A stretch of DNA of 64,000 bases from JAIEPW01 sp964471915 (GTDB lineage Bacteria; Acidobacteriota; Terriglobia; Bryobacterales; Bryobacteraceae), in assembly GCA_964471915.1 (NCBI GenBank), contig CAYYID010000012.1, positions 42,901-106,900 on the forward strand, in the 5' to 3' direction. A program made the position numbers and the translations under genes. Every line of letters starts with the position of its first letter. Positions within the stretch are counted from its first letter, which is position 1. The notes beneath the pieces are model-generated. The model saw only the letters and a list, made by a program, of their open reading frames with translations, did no database searches and had not been told where the DNA came from. Positions 18,290 to 26,959 of this stretch are shown one piece after another.

Positions 18290-18491
18290 CGGCGAAGGGG
18301 CTCTGCGAAGTTGTAGAGTGGGCTGGGCGGAGAATGGGGCCACGTCACGGCGACGTAGCGTGGGAAATCGGGAAGATTCCGTCCAGTTGGCACCCATCGA
18401 GCAGTTGGTCCGGAGTCAGTCTCACGCCGTAGGTAGTCGGCGTCTGGGCGTGCGTTGTTCAGGAGTCTACCGGAAAGCTCCAAAAGGCACC

Positions 18492-20030
18492 GTGGCACGT
18501 TCTCTCGTGACAAGCTCTAACGAACGATTCGCCAAACTTCTGGAACTGCCCGCGGAGGTGAGCTTCAAAGCCAGTTCCGTCCGCAGCGGCGTCTATGCGC
18601 TGTTCGGCGAAGCCGTGGACTTTGTCCTACGCCTGGTGTCGATCATCGTTCTAGCGCGTTTGCTCTTGCCCGAACACTTCGGCCTGATCAGCATGGTTAC
18701 GGCCATCACCGCGATTGGGGAACGCTTCAAGGATCTCGGGCTCATGAGCGCCACCATCCAAAGCCCCACTCTGGACCACAACCAGTCCAGCACGCTGTTC
18801 TGGGTGAATGCAGCGGTGGGCGGGGTGATCCTGCTGGTTATCTCGGTCCTTGCCTATCCGCTGACCCGATTCTACGCCGACCCGCGCCTTACCACGATCA
18901 CTCTGGCCCTGGCATCCACTTTCTTATGGAGCGGCGCGGCGAACCAGCATTTCGCGCTTCTTCGCCGCGCGATGAAATACCGGGAGATCGCCCTCATACA
19001 ACTTGCTGCGAGCGCGATCAGTGTTGCGCTTGCGGTTCTCCTTGCGATCAAGGGATTCGGATACTGGGCGCTGGTGGCTCGAGAGATCATCCGCAGCGTC
19101 GTCCTCTCGCTCGGTGCCTGGGTCTGTTTCCCTTGGCTTCCCGGACCGCCGTCGCGCGGCACCGGGGTGAGGCGCATGCTCCGCTTCGGCATGGACATCA
19201 CCGCGGTGAACATCCTCCACTTGCTTAGTCAGAGCTTCGATCAGGTGCTCATCGGAAAGGTATTCGGACCCCATTCGCTCGGGCTGTACCGCCAGGGCTT
19301 TCAGTTGGCGCTGACTCCGATGAGCCAGGTTTCCTATCCGATCCGCGTGGTGGCGGAGTCAGCGCTCAGCCGTCTCCAAGACGACTCGCAACGATATCAG
19401 CGTTATTACCGCAGCATCTTGAAAGCGGTGGCCTTCGCCACGATTCCAGCCGGTCTCTTTATGGCCGTTTATAGTGAGGAAATCGTCGCCGTCGCGCTCG
19501 GGCGGCAGTGGCATGATGCCTCGCCCGTGTTCAGAATCCTCGCGCTTGCGGCGTGCTTGCGGCCAGCCGCAGAGACCGCGGGTGCGGTGATGGTGAGCCG
19601 GGGCCTGTCACGCCGGTTTTTCTGGCTTGGACTGCCTTCGGCGGCCACGCTCCTCCTCTTCTTTATCGCCGGATTGCCTTTCGGCCTGGAGGGCGTGGCC
19701 TCGGCGCACATCTGGGCATTGTGGCTGATGTTAATTCCGAAGCTCTTCTGGAGTTTCCGCCAAACGCCGGTACGCGTTCGTGACTTCTTCTTCTCGATCG
19801 CAAGGCCTTCCGCGGCCGGTGTCGTGATGGTAGCAGTGTTGATTCTGCTTAAGGCTGGACGGTTCTTCCAGACTACGTCATCGGATCTTGCGGCGGGCGT
19901 CGTTGTCGCCCCGATCATATTCGTTGCTACTTTCTTGGCTGTCCCCGGCGGGAAAGCGGATCTCTTCGGTCTCATCAACGCCGTTGCCGTTGCCCTCGGG
20001 AAGCGTTCTGTGGTAGCTCTTAAATACTAA
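18492..20030 (+). CDS. Oligosaccharide flippase, MOP/PST family (second copy)
   Basis: A polytopic membrane protein of about 513 residues with 12 or more hydrophobic segments. The frame is open back into the IS, but GTG 18492 gives a length and N-terminus comparable to the flippase at 5486. Shared signatures are IIVLARLLLPEHFGLISMV, DLGLMSATIQS and KGFGYWALV. It probably exports the glycan built by the CDP-sugar genes that follow, so the region inside the IS pair has its own exporter. The IS end lies about 140 bases upstream, so the native promoter may have been replaced. Confidence 0.87.
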   Translation: MARSLVTSSNERFAKLLELPAEVSFKASSVRSGVYALFGEAVDFVLRLVSIIVLARLLLPEHFGLISMVTAITAIGERFKDLGLMSATIQSPTLDHNQSSTLFWVNAAVGGVILLVISVLAYPLTRFYADPRLTTITLALASTFLWSGAANQHFALLRRAMKYREIALIQLAASAISVALAVLLAIKGFGYWALVAREIIRSVVLSLGAWVCFPWLPGPPSRGTGVRRMLRFGMDITAVNILHLLSQSFDQVLIGKVFGPHSLGLYRQGFQLALTPMSQVSYPIRVVAESALSRLQDDSQRYQRYYRSILKAVAFATIPAGLFMAVYSEEIVAVALGRQWHDASPVFRILALAACLRPAAETAGAVMVSRGLSRRFFWLGLPSAATLLLFFIAGLPFGLEGVASAHIWALWLMLIPKLFWSFRQTPVRVRDFFFSIARPSAAGVVMVAVLILLKAGRFFQTTSSDLAAGVVVAPIIFVATFLAVPGGKADLFGLINAVAVALGKRSVVALKY

Positions 20031-20048
20031 TCTTAGAGCTAAGCCGAA

Positions 20049-20064
20049 CTCGCTTCGAAGCGAG
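20049..20064. terminator. Possible stem-loop after the flippase gene
   Basis: The perfect palindrome CTCGCTTCGAAGCGAG lies 19 bases after the flippase stop and is followed by CGAGGATTTT. It could form a 6-bp stem with a TCGA loop. The T tract is short and offset, so an intrinsic terminator is only a weak guess. Confidence 0.3.
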
Positions 20065-20191
20065 CGAGGATTTTCATGGCCTTCCTCGCTTCGGCAACTT
20101 GGCTTCTTTCGTCAGGGGTGAGTGTCTTGGACCAATCTCCGCCGCCACCACTGTCCTCACTCCGACGGGACAGCGAAGCACTTCACAGCAG

Positions 20192-21307
20192 ATGAGAGTT
20201 CTTGTACCGACCTTTCGAGCTTTTGCCAAAGAAGCGTATCGGGGAGCTGGCTACGAGGCTCAGGACGTGCTGGCCGGGGTCGCAGACGTAGACCTCCTCA
20301 CGCTGCGGCCCACTCCGGCGTTTTCGATTCGCGAACGTTTGTTGAGGGCGATGTCCTGGCATGATTTTACCGGCGTGTCCCTTTCCGCGAATCCGGGCCT
20401 TACAGCACCATCTATCACCCGAGAGTACGATCTATTCGTGTATTTCTGTCAGCACAAGCATCTCGCTGAGCTGCATTATCTGAATGCGGTCCGCGCTTGG
20501 TCCGAGCGCTGCCGCAGAAGTGTCTGTATTGTAGAAGAGCTCTGGAGTCACGAGATCCATCGTCTTCGCAAGCACTTGAAGAAGCTGAGACAGTTCGATC
20601 TCGTCGTCGTGACGTTGGAAGGGAGTGTCCGCAGTGCGGCTGATATCATTGAGAGGCCCTGCTCCTTCGTTCCGCCCGGGGTTGACTGCCTTCGGTTTTC
20701 ATCGCACCTGAGGCGGTTTCCGCGGAGCATAGACGTGTACAGTATCGGGCGCCGACAGAAACCCGTGCATGACGAACTGGGGCGGCTAGCCGAGGCCGGG
20801 ACGCTCTCCTATCTTTTCGACACCTCTCTCGGCGGAGACCTGAAAGTCCCTGACCATCGCTTGCACCGGTCGATGATCGCAGCCGTTGCGAAACGGAGCC
20901 GTTGCTTCATGGTCGCGCCGGCGCTTGTGGACCGGACGAGCCACAGGGGCGGCCAAGTCGAGTTGGCTAACCGTTACTTCGAAGGTTCAGCAGCGGGAGC
21001 GGTGCTGCTCGGCCAGCGTCCCGCCTGCGAGAGTTTCGATCGCCTGTTCGACTGGCATGACGCCGTTATCGAACTTCGGCCGGACGGCTCGGACTGCGAG
21101 CGAGTGCTCACAAACCTGCTCCGCGATGTTGCCCGCTGCGAGGGAATCAGCCATCGGAACGCCACGGAGTCCCTGCGTAAGCACGACTGGATATACCGGT
21201 GGAAGACTATTCTGCAACTCCTTGGCATGCCGCAGACCGACGCAATGATCGACCGGGAACGCCGCCTTCAGGAACTCGCGGCTGCCGCCGCCCCGGAGAC
21301 GCCTTGA
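20192..21307 (+). CDS. Glycosyltransferase, CgeB-like (GT-B, group 1)
   Basis: A 371-residue protein starting at ATG 20192 (MRVLVPTFRAFAKEAY); the longer frame upstream has no ribosome-binding support. The N-terminal half resembles the CgeB/DUF3880-type acceptor domain with CSFVPPGVDCLRFS in the middle. The C-terminal portion (ELANRYFEGSAAGAVLLGQR, then the late HDWIYRWKTIL) matches the Glyco_trans_1_2 domain found in spore-maturation CgeB-type glycosyltransferases. Expected to be cytosolic and to use a nucleotide sugar. It is the only glycosyltransferase gene inside the IS-bracketed segment. Confidence 0.68.
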   Translation: MRVLVPTFRAFAKEAYRGAGYEAQDVLAGVADVDLLTLRPTPAFSIRERLLRAMSWHDFTGVSLSANPGLTAPSITREYDLFVYFCQHKHLAELHYLNAVRAWSERCRRSVCIVEELWSHEIHRLRKHLKKLRQFDLVVVTLEGSVRSAADIIERPCSFVPPGVDCLRFSSHLRRFPRSIDVYSIGRRQKPVHDELGRLAEAGTLSYLFDTSLGGDLKVPDHRLHRSMIAAVAKRSRCFMVAPALVDRTSHRGGQVELANRYFEGSAAGAVLLGQRPACESFDRLFDWHDAVIELRPDGSDCERVLTNLLRDVARCEGISHRNATESLRKHDWIYRWKTILQLLGMPQTDAMIDRERRLQELAAAAAPETP

Positions 21308-21392
21308 TTCCCAACACCGAGTTTCTGACCTGCGCGGCTGCCCCTCAGCCGACCTCATTCCGAGTTCCGACGGCGTTTGAGGGGGGCCGCGC

Positions 21393-22667
21393 ATGAGAGC
21401 GACAAGAGATTTGAGTGAGCCGCGCCGTATCGCTGTTTTTGGGATGTTCGGACAGCTCAACATGGGCAACGAGTGCACTCTCGAAGCGTTCCTCGTCAAC
21501 TTGCGCACCCACCTGCCCGACGCGGAACCATTTTGCATCTGCCCGGAGCCTCAGGATGTGCTCGTCCGGCATCAAATTCCGGCAATTCTCATGTCAGTCG
21601 GCGCCGAACACGGTGCGCCTCGCGGGGCGCGCGGACTGGTCGCCGGCTTGATACAGCCGTTGCTGACCCGGCTCCGTGCGTTTCGCTGGGCTTATTCCCG
21701 TTTGCGGAATACCGAAATAGTGGCCGTGGCCGGCACGGGCATTTTCGAGGAGAACGTAGGCTTATCGCGTGGGTGGCTGTTCGATGTGCTCACCTGGTGT
21801 ATCGCCGCCCGTTTGCGGCGCTGCCGCCTGGCGTTTGTCAGCATTGGAGCGGGACCCATTCATACGAGGTGGGCTCGCTGGGTGGTCAAGGCTACTCTTC
21901 GTCTGGCCGATTACGTCAGCTACCGAGATCGTTTCTCCGAAGAGTATATGGCGTCGATCGGGTTATCGACGACGAGCCACCACGTGTGTCCCGATCTGGC
22001 GTTCAGTTTGCCACTTCCACCACGTCAATGCGCAGCGGGTCTCGAGCCCCGCGGCGGGCTGGTGGTCGGCATCGGCATCATGGACTATTTCGGGCAAAGA
22101 AAAGCAAATCGTCGGACGCGAGAGGAGTATGTCCTTTACCTCGCAAGAATTGCAGACTTCATCAGTCGCCTGTTGAATAAGGGATGCCAAGTTAAGATTC
22201 TGGGCGGCGACGCCCGGTATGATGGGCGCGTCGTGACCGATCTGAAGCAGATGCTGGCGCAGCGAAACGTCTTCCCCGATGATCGAAGGCTATCGGAGGC
22301 GACGTTTGGCACGGTGCAAGACGTGATTGATCAGATTCAGAGCGTCGATGCGGTGGTGGCTGCGCGTTTTCACAATCTGATAGTCGCTTTGATGCTAACC
22401 AAGCCTACAATCTCGGTTGCCTACCACGACAAGAACGAAGTCTTGATGACTACTTTCGGCCTCCCAGATGCAAGCCAGAACGTCGATGAGCTGAACGTAA
22501 CCGAATTGGAGAGACAGTTGTTCAGGATCATGGATGCTTGGCCGAGCTGGAAGCCACGCGTCGAAGAGAAGCTTGGGGAGTTCCGACAGCAACTGGACGA
22601 CCAATACCATCGGCTGTTCCACCAGAGTCGTTCCGGGCGCAGAGCGCCGGGAAGGTACTGCGGATGA
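21393..22667 (+). CDS. Polysaccharide pyruvyl transferase family protein
   Basis: A 424-residue member of PF04230, enzymes that transfer pyruvate from phosphoenolpyruvate to sugar hydroxyls to form ketals, giving the glycan negative charge. Recognisable features are the N-terminal VFGMFGQLNMGNECTLEA, the VAGTGIFEE loop, FVSIGAGPI, SYRDRFS, and the C-terminal VVAARFHNLIVALMLTKPTI with the conserved His (R-x-H). The ATG at 21393 follows an 85-base gap. The stop overlaps the next gene's ATG (ATGA), suggesting translational coupling to the epimerase. Confidence 0.86.
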   Translation: MRATRDLSEPRRIAVFGMFGQLNMGNECTLEAFLVNLRTHLPDAEPFCICPEPQDVLVRHQIPAILMSVGAEHGAPRGARGLVAGLIQPLLTRLRAFRWAYSRLRNTEIVAVAGTGIFEENVGLSRGWLFDVLTWCIAARLRRCRLAFVSIGAGPIHTRWARWVVKATLRLADYVSYRDRFSEEYMASIGLSTTSHHVCPDLAFSLPLPPRQCAAGLEPRGGLVVGIGIMDYFGQRKANRRTREEYVLYLARIADFISRLLNKGCQVKILGGDARYDGRVVTDLKQMLAQRNVFPDDRRLSEATFGTVQDVIDQIQSVDAVVAARFHNLIVALMLTKPTISVAYHDKNEVLMTTFGLPDASQNVDELNVTELERQLFRIMDAWPSWKPRVEEKLGEFRQQLDDQYHRLFHQSRSGRRAPGRYCG

Positions 22668-23197
22668 TCCTCCGAAGCACAGTCATAAGCGGTGTGTTGG
22701 AAGTGGAAGTAGAGAGACACGCCGACGAGCGCGGATTTCTTGGGCGGAGTTGGTGCCTCGAGGAGTTTCGCGGGCACGGGCTCAATCCAGAGGTCGCCCA
22801 ATGTAGTCTTTCGTTCAGCTTTCGTCGCGGCACGCTCAGGGGACTCCATTATCAGATTGCGCCGCACGCCGAAGCCAAGCTTGTCCGATGCACGCGGGGT
22901 GCGCTGTACGACGTCGCACTCGATCTTCGCCCGGATTCGGAGACTTTCGGCCGCTGGACGGCCTCGGAATTGACGGCCGAGAACCGCCGCGCCCTTTATA
23001 TCCCGGAAGGCTGTGCCCACGGGTTCTTGACGCTGGAGGACAACACAGAGGTCTTCTACCAGATGTCCGAGTTCCATCACCCGGAATCGGCGCGCGGCGT
23101 CCGCTGGAACGATCCGGCGTTCCGAATCGTCTGGCCCATTGAAGTCGCCGTGATTTCCGAACGTGACGGTAGCTATCCGGATTTCGTCCTGTCATGA
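22664..23197 (+). CDS. dTDP-4-dehydrorhamnose 3,5-epimerase (RmlC)-like sugar epimerase
   Basis: A cupin-fold epimerase of 177 residues, the usual RmlC length. ATG 22664 overlaps the previous stop and gives the family's normal N-terminus. Active-site features are RGLHYQ with the catalytic-base His, the basic residue in AKLVRC, the Tyr in ALYIPEGCAHGF, and VFYQMSEFH. In this locus the substrate is probably a CDP-4-keto-6-deoxy-sugar, because the neighbours encode RfbF and RfbG and no dTDP-sugar genes are present; that is inference from context. Its stop overlaps the DUF4910 gene's start. Confidence 0.82.
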   Translation: MILRSTVISGVLEVEVERHADERGFLGRSWCLEEFRGHGLNPEVAQCSLSFSFRRGTLRGLHYQIAPHAEAKLVRCTRGALYDVALDLRPDSETFGRWTASELTAENRRALYIPEGCAHGFLTLEDNTEVFYQMSEFHHPESARGVRWNDPAFRIVWPIEVAVISERDGSYPDFVLS

Positions 23198-24528
23198 CTA
23201 GTTTGGTCGACGAACTCAAGCGCAGCCCGGAAGCGGAACTGGGGCAAGCGCTTCACGATTGTGCGGCGTCGCTATATCCGATTTGCCGCAGTATCACGGG
23301 CGACGGCCTGCGACAGACGCTTGCCCGCATTCAGGACCGTATCCCTCTTCAGGTCGTCGAAGTCCCCTCGGGAACACCGGTGCTCGATTGGACGGTCCCA
23401 AAGGAGTGGAATATCCGTGATGCGTACATTCGTGATTCCTCGGGGCGGTTAGTGGTGGATTTTGGGCAGCACAATCTGCACGTGGTCAGTTACAGCACCC
23501 CGGTCCGGGCCGCGGTGAGCCTAGAAGAGTTGAAGGCCCACCTGTTCAGCCTGCCCGAAAAGCCAGATTGGATTCCGTACCGCACCTCGTACTACCACGA
23601 AGACTGGGGATTCTGTCTGACGCACCGGCAACTGGAGTCCCTGCCGGACGACACATACGAGGTTTGTATTGACACCTCGCTTCGGGAGGGCAACCTGACT
23701 CTTGGGGAGTGCCTGTTGCCAGGGTCAACCCCAGAGGAGGTCTTAATCTCCTGTCACGTCTGCCATCCCTCTCTGGCCAACGACAACCTTTCGGGGATCG
23801 CAGTGGCGATCGGTCTGGCCGAGCGGTTGCGCCGCATGCCGCACCGCTATACCTACCGCTTCATATTCGCTCCGGGAACGATCGGCGCAATTACATGGTT
23901 GGCGTTACATCGGGATACGGTGCATCGGATCCGCCATGGCCTAGTACTGACGTGCGTTGGTGACGGCGGCCCCTTTCACTACAAGAAGAGCCGCCGTGGG
24001 AACGCCTTAGTGGACAGCGCAGCCGCTCACGTGCTCAGTCACCAAACAAGGTCCGCGGAGATCCTCGAATTCTCACCATATGGATATGACGAGCGGCAGT
24101 ATTGTTCACCGGGATTTGACCTGCCCGTTGGTTGCCTCATGCGCAGCGTGTGGGGTACTTTTCCGGAATATCATACGTCGGCCGACAACCTGGATTTCCT
24201 GCAACCCTCAGCACTTGCCGAGTCCCTTCTCGTATGCGCCGGAATCGTGGACGTGCTGGAGCGCAACCTGATCTACCGGAATCTTGAGCCCTATGGAGAA
24301 CCGAACTTAGGCAAGCGGAATCTCTACCGGTCGACGGGAGGGACGGTCCCGTGCCGCGAGATCCTCGCAGCCCTGTGGGTGCTAAATCTTTCGGACGGCA
24401 CGGCTTCCCTTCTGGACATCGCCGAACGTTCGGGATTGCCTTTTTCCGAGGTCAGTAAGGCCGCCGAGACTCTTCTCGATAAGGGCCTGCTTGCTGCCGT
24501 ATCAGGTGCGGACTGCACCGTTGCATGA
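23194..24528 (+). CDS. DUF4910 (M28-like peptidase fold) protein with C-terminal winged helix
   Basis: A 444-residue protein of the DUF4910/DUF2172 type often found among nucleotide-sugar genes. Residues ~1-170 form the N-terminal domain (SLYPICRSITGDGLRQTL). The zinc-peptidase-like core includes SCHVCHPSLANDNLSGI, with His and Asp at metal-ligand positions, and the late EYHTSADNLDF supplies another His. The last ~70 residues (LSDGTASLLDIAERSGLPF, then LLDKGLLA) look like a winged helix. Metal-ligand residues look preserved, so a hydrolase or amidase role on a sugar-linked group is possible, but no substrate is established. It overlaps both neighbours by four bases. Confidence 0.75.
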   Translation: MTSLVDELKRSPEAELGQALHDCAASLYPICRSITGDGLRQTLARIQDRIPLQVVEVPSGTPVLDWTVPKEWNIRDAYIRDSSGRLVVDFGQHNLHVVSYSTPVRAAVSLEELKAHLFSLPEKPDWIPYRTSYYHEDWGFCLTHRQLESLPDDTYEVCIDTSLREGNLTLGECLLPGSTPEEVLISCHVCHPSLANDNLSGIAVAIGLAERLRRMPHRYTYRFIFAPGTIGAITWLALHRDTVHRIRHGLVLTCVGDGGPFHYKKSRRGNALVDSAAAHVLSHQTRSAEILEFSPYGYDERQYCSPGFDLPVGCLMRSVWGTFPEYHTSADNLDFLQPSALAESLLVCAGIVDVLERNLIYRNLEPYGEPNLGKRNLYRSTGGTVPCREILAALWVLNLSDGTASLLDIAERSGLPFSEVSKAAETLLDKGLLAAVSGADCTVA

Positions 24529-25634
24529 GACACCTGTTCAGTGGCCAATTCGATGGTACGACGGTTCTGCTGACCGGCCACACCGGGTTCAAGGGATCCT
24601 GGATGACGCTGTGGCTTCGCGAGATGAATGCCAACGTCGTAGGATTGAGTCTCCCGGAGCCCCCAACCCGTCCGTCCAACTATGAATTGTGCGGGCTCGC
24701 TAACGGCATCATCGACGTTCGGGGAGATATACGGAATTTCCAGGCGGTCGAGGATACAATCCGGTTACACCGCCCCCAACTCGTCATTCACTTCGCTGCA
24801 CAGACCACCGTTCTGAATTCGTACGAGGACCCCCGAACGACGTATACTACGAATGTCGAGGGCACCGTTAACGTGCTTGAAGCCATTCGCCGCGCTAATG
24901 TTGTCCGGGCGGTGATGATCTGTGCAACTGATAAGGTGTATGAGAATAGAGAGTGGGTCTGGGGTTATCGTGAGAATGACTCGCTGGGCGGACATGATCC
25001 CTACAGCTCCAGCAAAGCGATGGCGGAGCTGGCCGTCAGTTCGTACCGGCGGTCTTTCTTTTCTGCTAACGGAGCAACAGCGATCGCCTCGGCCCGTGCT
25101 GGAAACGTGATCGGAGGTGGTGATTTCACCGCCCATGGGCTTGTCGCCGACACCATGCGCGCACTGCTTCGTGGCGAGCCAGTCCGCCTGAGGCGTCCTT
25201 CCAGTACCCGGCCCTGGCTCTTCGTCCTGGAACCTCTGAGCGGGTACCTGTGTTTGGCCGCCAGCCTCTTGCGAGAGGGCGGGAAGAACGCACAGGAATG
25301 GAACTTTGGACCGTGGCCGGAGAGCAATAGCCTCACAACCCTTCAGCTTGTCCAGCGTCTGTTGGAGCTGTGGGGTACCGGTAGCAGCCGCATCGAGGCC
25401 TCTACAACGGCCTCCTCCGGACCTCACGAAGCGCAGGAACTCCGTCTGAACTGGGACAAAGCCGCTGCCCAGCTCGAGTGGCGTCCGGTGTACGGAATCG
25501 AGGAAGCATTGCGGGAGACCGTCGCATGGTACCGCGCCTTCCACCAAGACAAGAGCATCCCGGACGTCTGCCATGCTACGCTCCGCCGCTATGTTCGGCG
25601 TGCGATGGAGCTTGCTCTCCCATGGGCCCGGTAG
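24525..25634 (+). CDS. rfbG: CDP-glucose 4,6-dehydratase
   Basis: An extended SDR of 369 residues that converts CDP-glucose to CDP-4-keto-6-deoxyglucose. Its signatures are LLTGHTGFKGSWMTLWL (the NAD motif variant TGHTGFKG is diagnostic for RfbG), HFAAQTTVLNSYEDP, CATDKVYEN with the catalytic Asp-Lys, and PYSSSKAMAEL with Tyr-x3-Lys. The later GNVIGGGDF and RPWLFVLEPL are conserved in this family. The partner cytidylyltransferase is at 26960. The start overlaps the DUF4910 stop by four bases. Confidence 0.92.
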   Translation: MRHLFSGQFDGTTVLLTGHTGFKGSWMTLWLREMNANVVGLSLPEPPTRPSNYELCGLANGIIDVRGDIRNFQAVEDTIRLHRPQLVIHFAAQTTVLNSYEDPRTTYTTNVEGTVNVLEAIRRANVVRAVMICATDKVYENREWVWGYRENDSLGGHDPYSSSKAMAELAVSSYRRSFFSANGATAIASARAGNVIGGGDFTAHGLVADTMRALLRGEPVRLRRPSSTRPWLFVLEPLSGYLCLAASLLREGGKNAQEWNFGPWPESNSLTTLQLVQRLLELWGTGSSRIEASTTASSGPHEAQELRLNWDKAAAQLEWRPVYGIEEALRETVAWYRAFHQDKSIPDVCHATLRRYVRRAMELALPWAR

Positions 25635-25667
25635 ATCGAAACACAGAGTCAAGGGAGGTAGTATTCA

Positions 25668-26936
25668 ATGGATGTTACGTCGCAAACCACTTCGGGCGCT
25701 CCGAACCTTCACGCCGGTGCTTGTCGATTCTGCGCTGCTCCTCTGGAACACACCTTTATCGACCTCGGCATGTCTCCACTCTGCGAGAGCTTTCCCGCCG
25801 CCACAGATTTGCCCCGCGGCGAAATGTACTACCCTTTACATGTGTACGTATGCGCACAGTGCTTTTTGGTTCAATTGCCAGAGTACGAATCACCGGAGCG
25901 TATCTTTCGCGAGTACGCTTACTTTTCTTCTTTTTCTGACTCCTGGCTCGCGCACTGTCGCCGGTATTGCCATCAGATGACAGAACGGTTCCAGTTGACC
26001 TCGGAGAGCTCTGTTGTGGAGATAGCCAGCAACGACGGATACCTGCTGCAGTACTTTGTAGCTCAAGGGATCCCGGTGATTGGCATCGAACCGGCGATCA
26101 ACGTAGCCCGGGTCGCTGTAGAGAAAGGCGTACCCACTCTGGTCGAGTTCTTCGGAAAGCGCCTCGCTAAGCAACTGGCGGACGAAGGTCGTCAGGCAGA
26201 TCTCGTGCTGGGTAACAACGTCCTGGCGCAGGTGCCGGATCTCAACGACTTCGTCGCGGGCCTCGCAATCCTCCTCAAACCCGGCGGTGTGCTCACGCTC
26301 GAGTTCCCCCACCTGCTCCGCCTCATCGAGCACAACGAGTTCGACACCATTTATCACGAGCACTTTTCGTATTTCTCCCTCCACACGGCGGCGAAGATAC
26401 TCGCTAAACACGGCCTCTTTCTCTTCGACGTCGAGGAGCTTCCCACCCATGGCGGATCGCTCCGTCTCTATGCGGGTCTGAGAGCCCACGCCTGGGAACT
26501 CGGCAGTGCGGTCCGAAGGGTCCTGCGAGCGGAAGTCGAGGCCGGACTGCTTGACCTCGCCGGCTATCAGAGCTTCGCCCCAAAGGCGCGGGAGACCAAA
26601 CTCGCCCTGCTGGAGTTTCTCCTTACGGCCGCAAGAAGCGGGAAGACAGTGGCGGGCTACGGCGCGCCCGGCAAGAGTGCTACCTTGCTGCATTACTGCG
26701 GTATCGGCAAGGACCTGATCCAGTACACCGTGGATCGTAATCCCTACAAACAGCACCGCTACCTTCCCGGCACGCACATTCCGATCTTCACGCCAGAGCG
26801 CATCCGGCTGACCAAGCCGGACTATGTCCTGGTGTTGCCGTGGAACCTCAAGGAAGAACTCTTGGCCCAGCTTGAGTACGTAAGGGCTTGGGGAGGACGC
26901 CTCGTGTTCCCAGTGCCGACTCTGACGATTCACTGA
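25668..26936 (+). CDS. Sugar C-methyltransferase (SAM-dependent, zinc-binding N-terminus)
   Basis: A 422-residue enzyme with the three-part layout of nucleotide-sugar C-methyltransferases (TylC3/NovU-like). A zinc-binding Methyltransf_13 domain has CRFC near residue 19 and CAQC about 45 residues later. The SAM-binding core has VVEIASNDGYLLQYF, IGIEPA and LGNNVLAQVPD. The C-terminal Methyltransf_14 domain has GYGAPGKSATLLHYCGI and PDYVLVLPWN. The segment YHEHFSYFS carries the conserved catalytic-region His/Glu. It is expected to put a branch methyl on a CDP-4-keto-deoxy-sugar made by RfbG. A short ribosome-binding site, GGGAGG, lies upstream. Confidence 0.88.
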   Translation: MDVTSQTTSGAPNLHAGACRFCAAPLEHTFIDLGMSPLCESFPAATDLPRGEMYYPLHVYVCAQCFLVQLPEYESPERIFREYAYFSSFSDSWLAHCRRYCHQMTERFQLTSESSVVEIASNDGYLLQYFVAQGIPVIGIEPAINVARVAVEKGVPTLVEFFGKRLAKQLADEGRQADLVLGNNVLAQVPDLNDFVAGLAILLKPGGVLTLEFPHLLRLIEHNEFDTIYHEHFSYFSLHTAAKILAKHGLFLFDVEELPTHGGSLRLYAGLRAHAWELGSAVRRVLRAEVEAGLLDLAGYQSFAPKARETKLALLEFLLTAARSGKTVAGYGAPGKSATLLHYCGIGKDLIQYTVDRNPYKQHRYLPGTHIPIFTPERIRLTKPDYVLVLPWNLKEELLAQLEYVRAWGGRLVFPVPTLTIH

Positions 26937-26959
26937 AGCAACGGAAACCTGGAGGCACC

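Larger units (their letters stand above)
17044..18348 (+). mobile_element. IS3-family insertion sequence, copy A
   Basis: A 1305-base element defined by identity with copy B at 30089-31393 (constant offset 13045). The ends are imperfect inverted repeats: left AGCCCCGTTTTCCGTCCGG and right, read inward, GGCCCCATTCTCCGCCCAG. It encodes a two-part transposase, OrfA then OrfB. I could not find a convincing target-site duplication. Both copies share the octamer CTTGCCGG 15 bases before the left boundary, so the true boundary or target preference could extend slightly outward. Inserted downstream of gmhA and upstream of the second flippase. Confidence 0.9.

Noticed and set aside
17041..18353. Target-site duplications around IS copy A
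   Set aside because: No 3-5 base direct repeat could be found beyond the shared element; the matching ACGTCAC at both right ends is inside the region common to both copies.
17098..18432. A 444-residue protein from the OrfA frame continuing through the IS
   Set aside because: After the A5 tract the frame translates to Ala/Gly/Arg-rich sequence, whereas the adjacent frame has the DDE domain. The 3' part leaves the element into flanking DNA.
25890..26933. Minus-strand frame of 347 codons opposite the C-methyltransferase
   Set aside because: No recognisable motifs, and the + strand has zinc, SAM-binding and Methyltransf_14 motifs across the same stretch.
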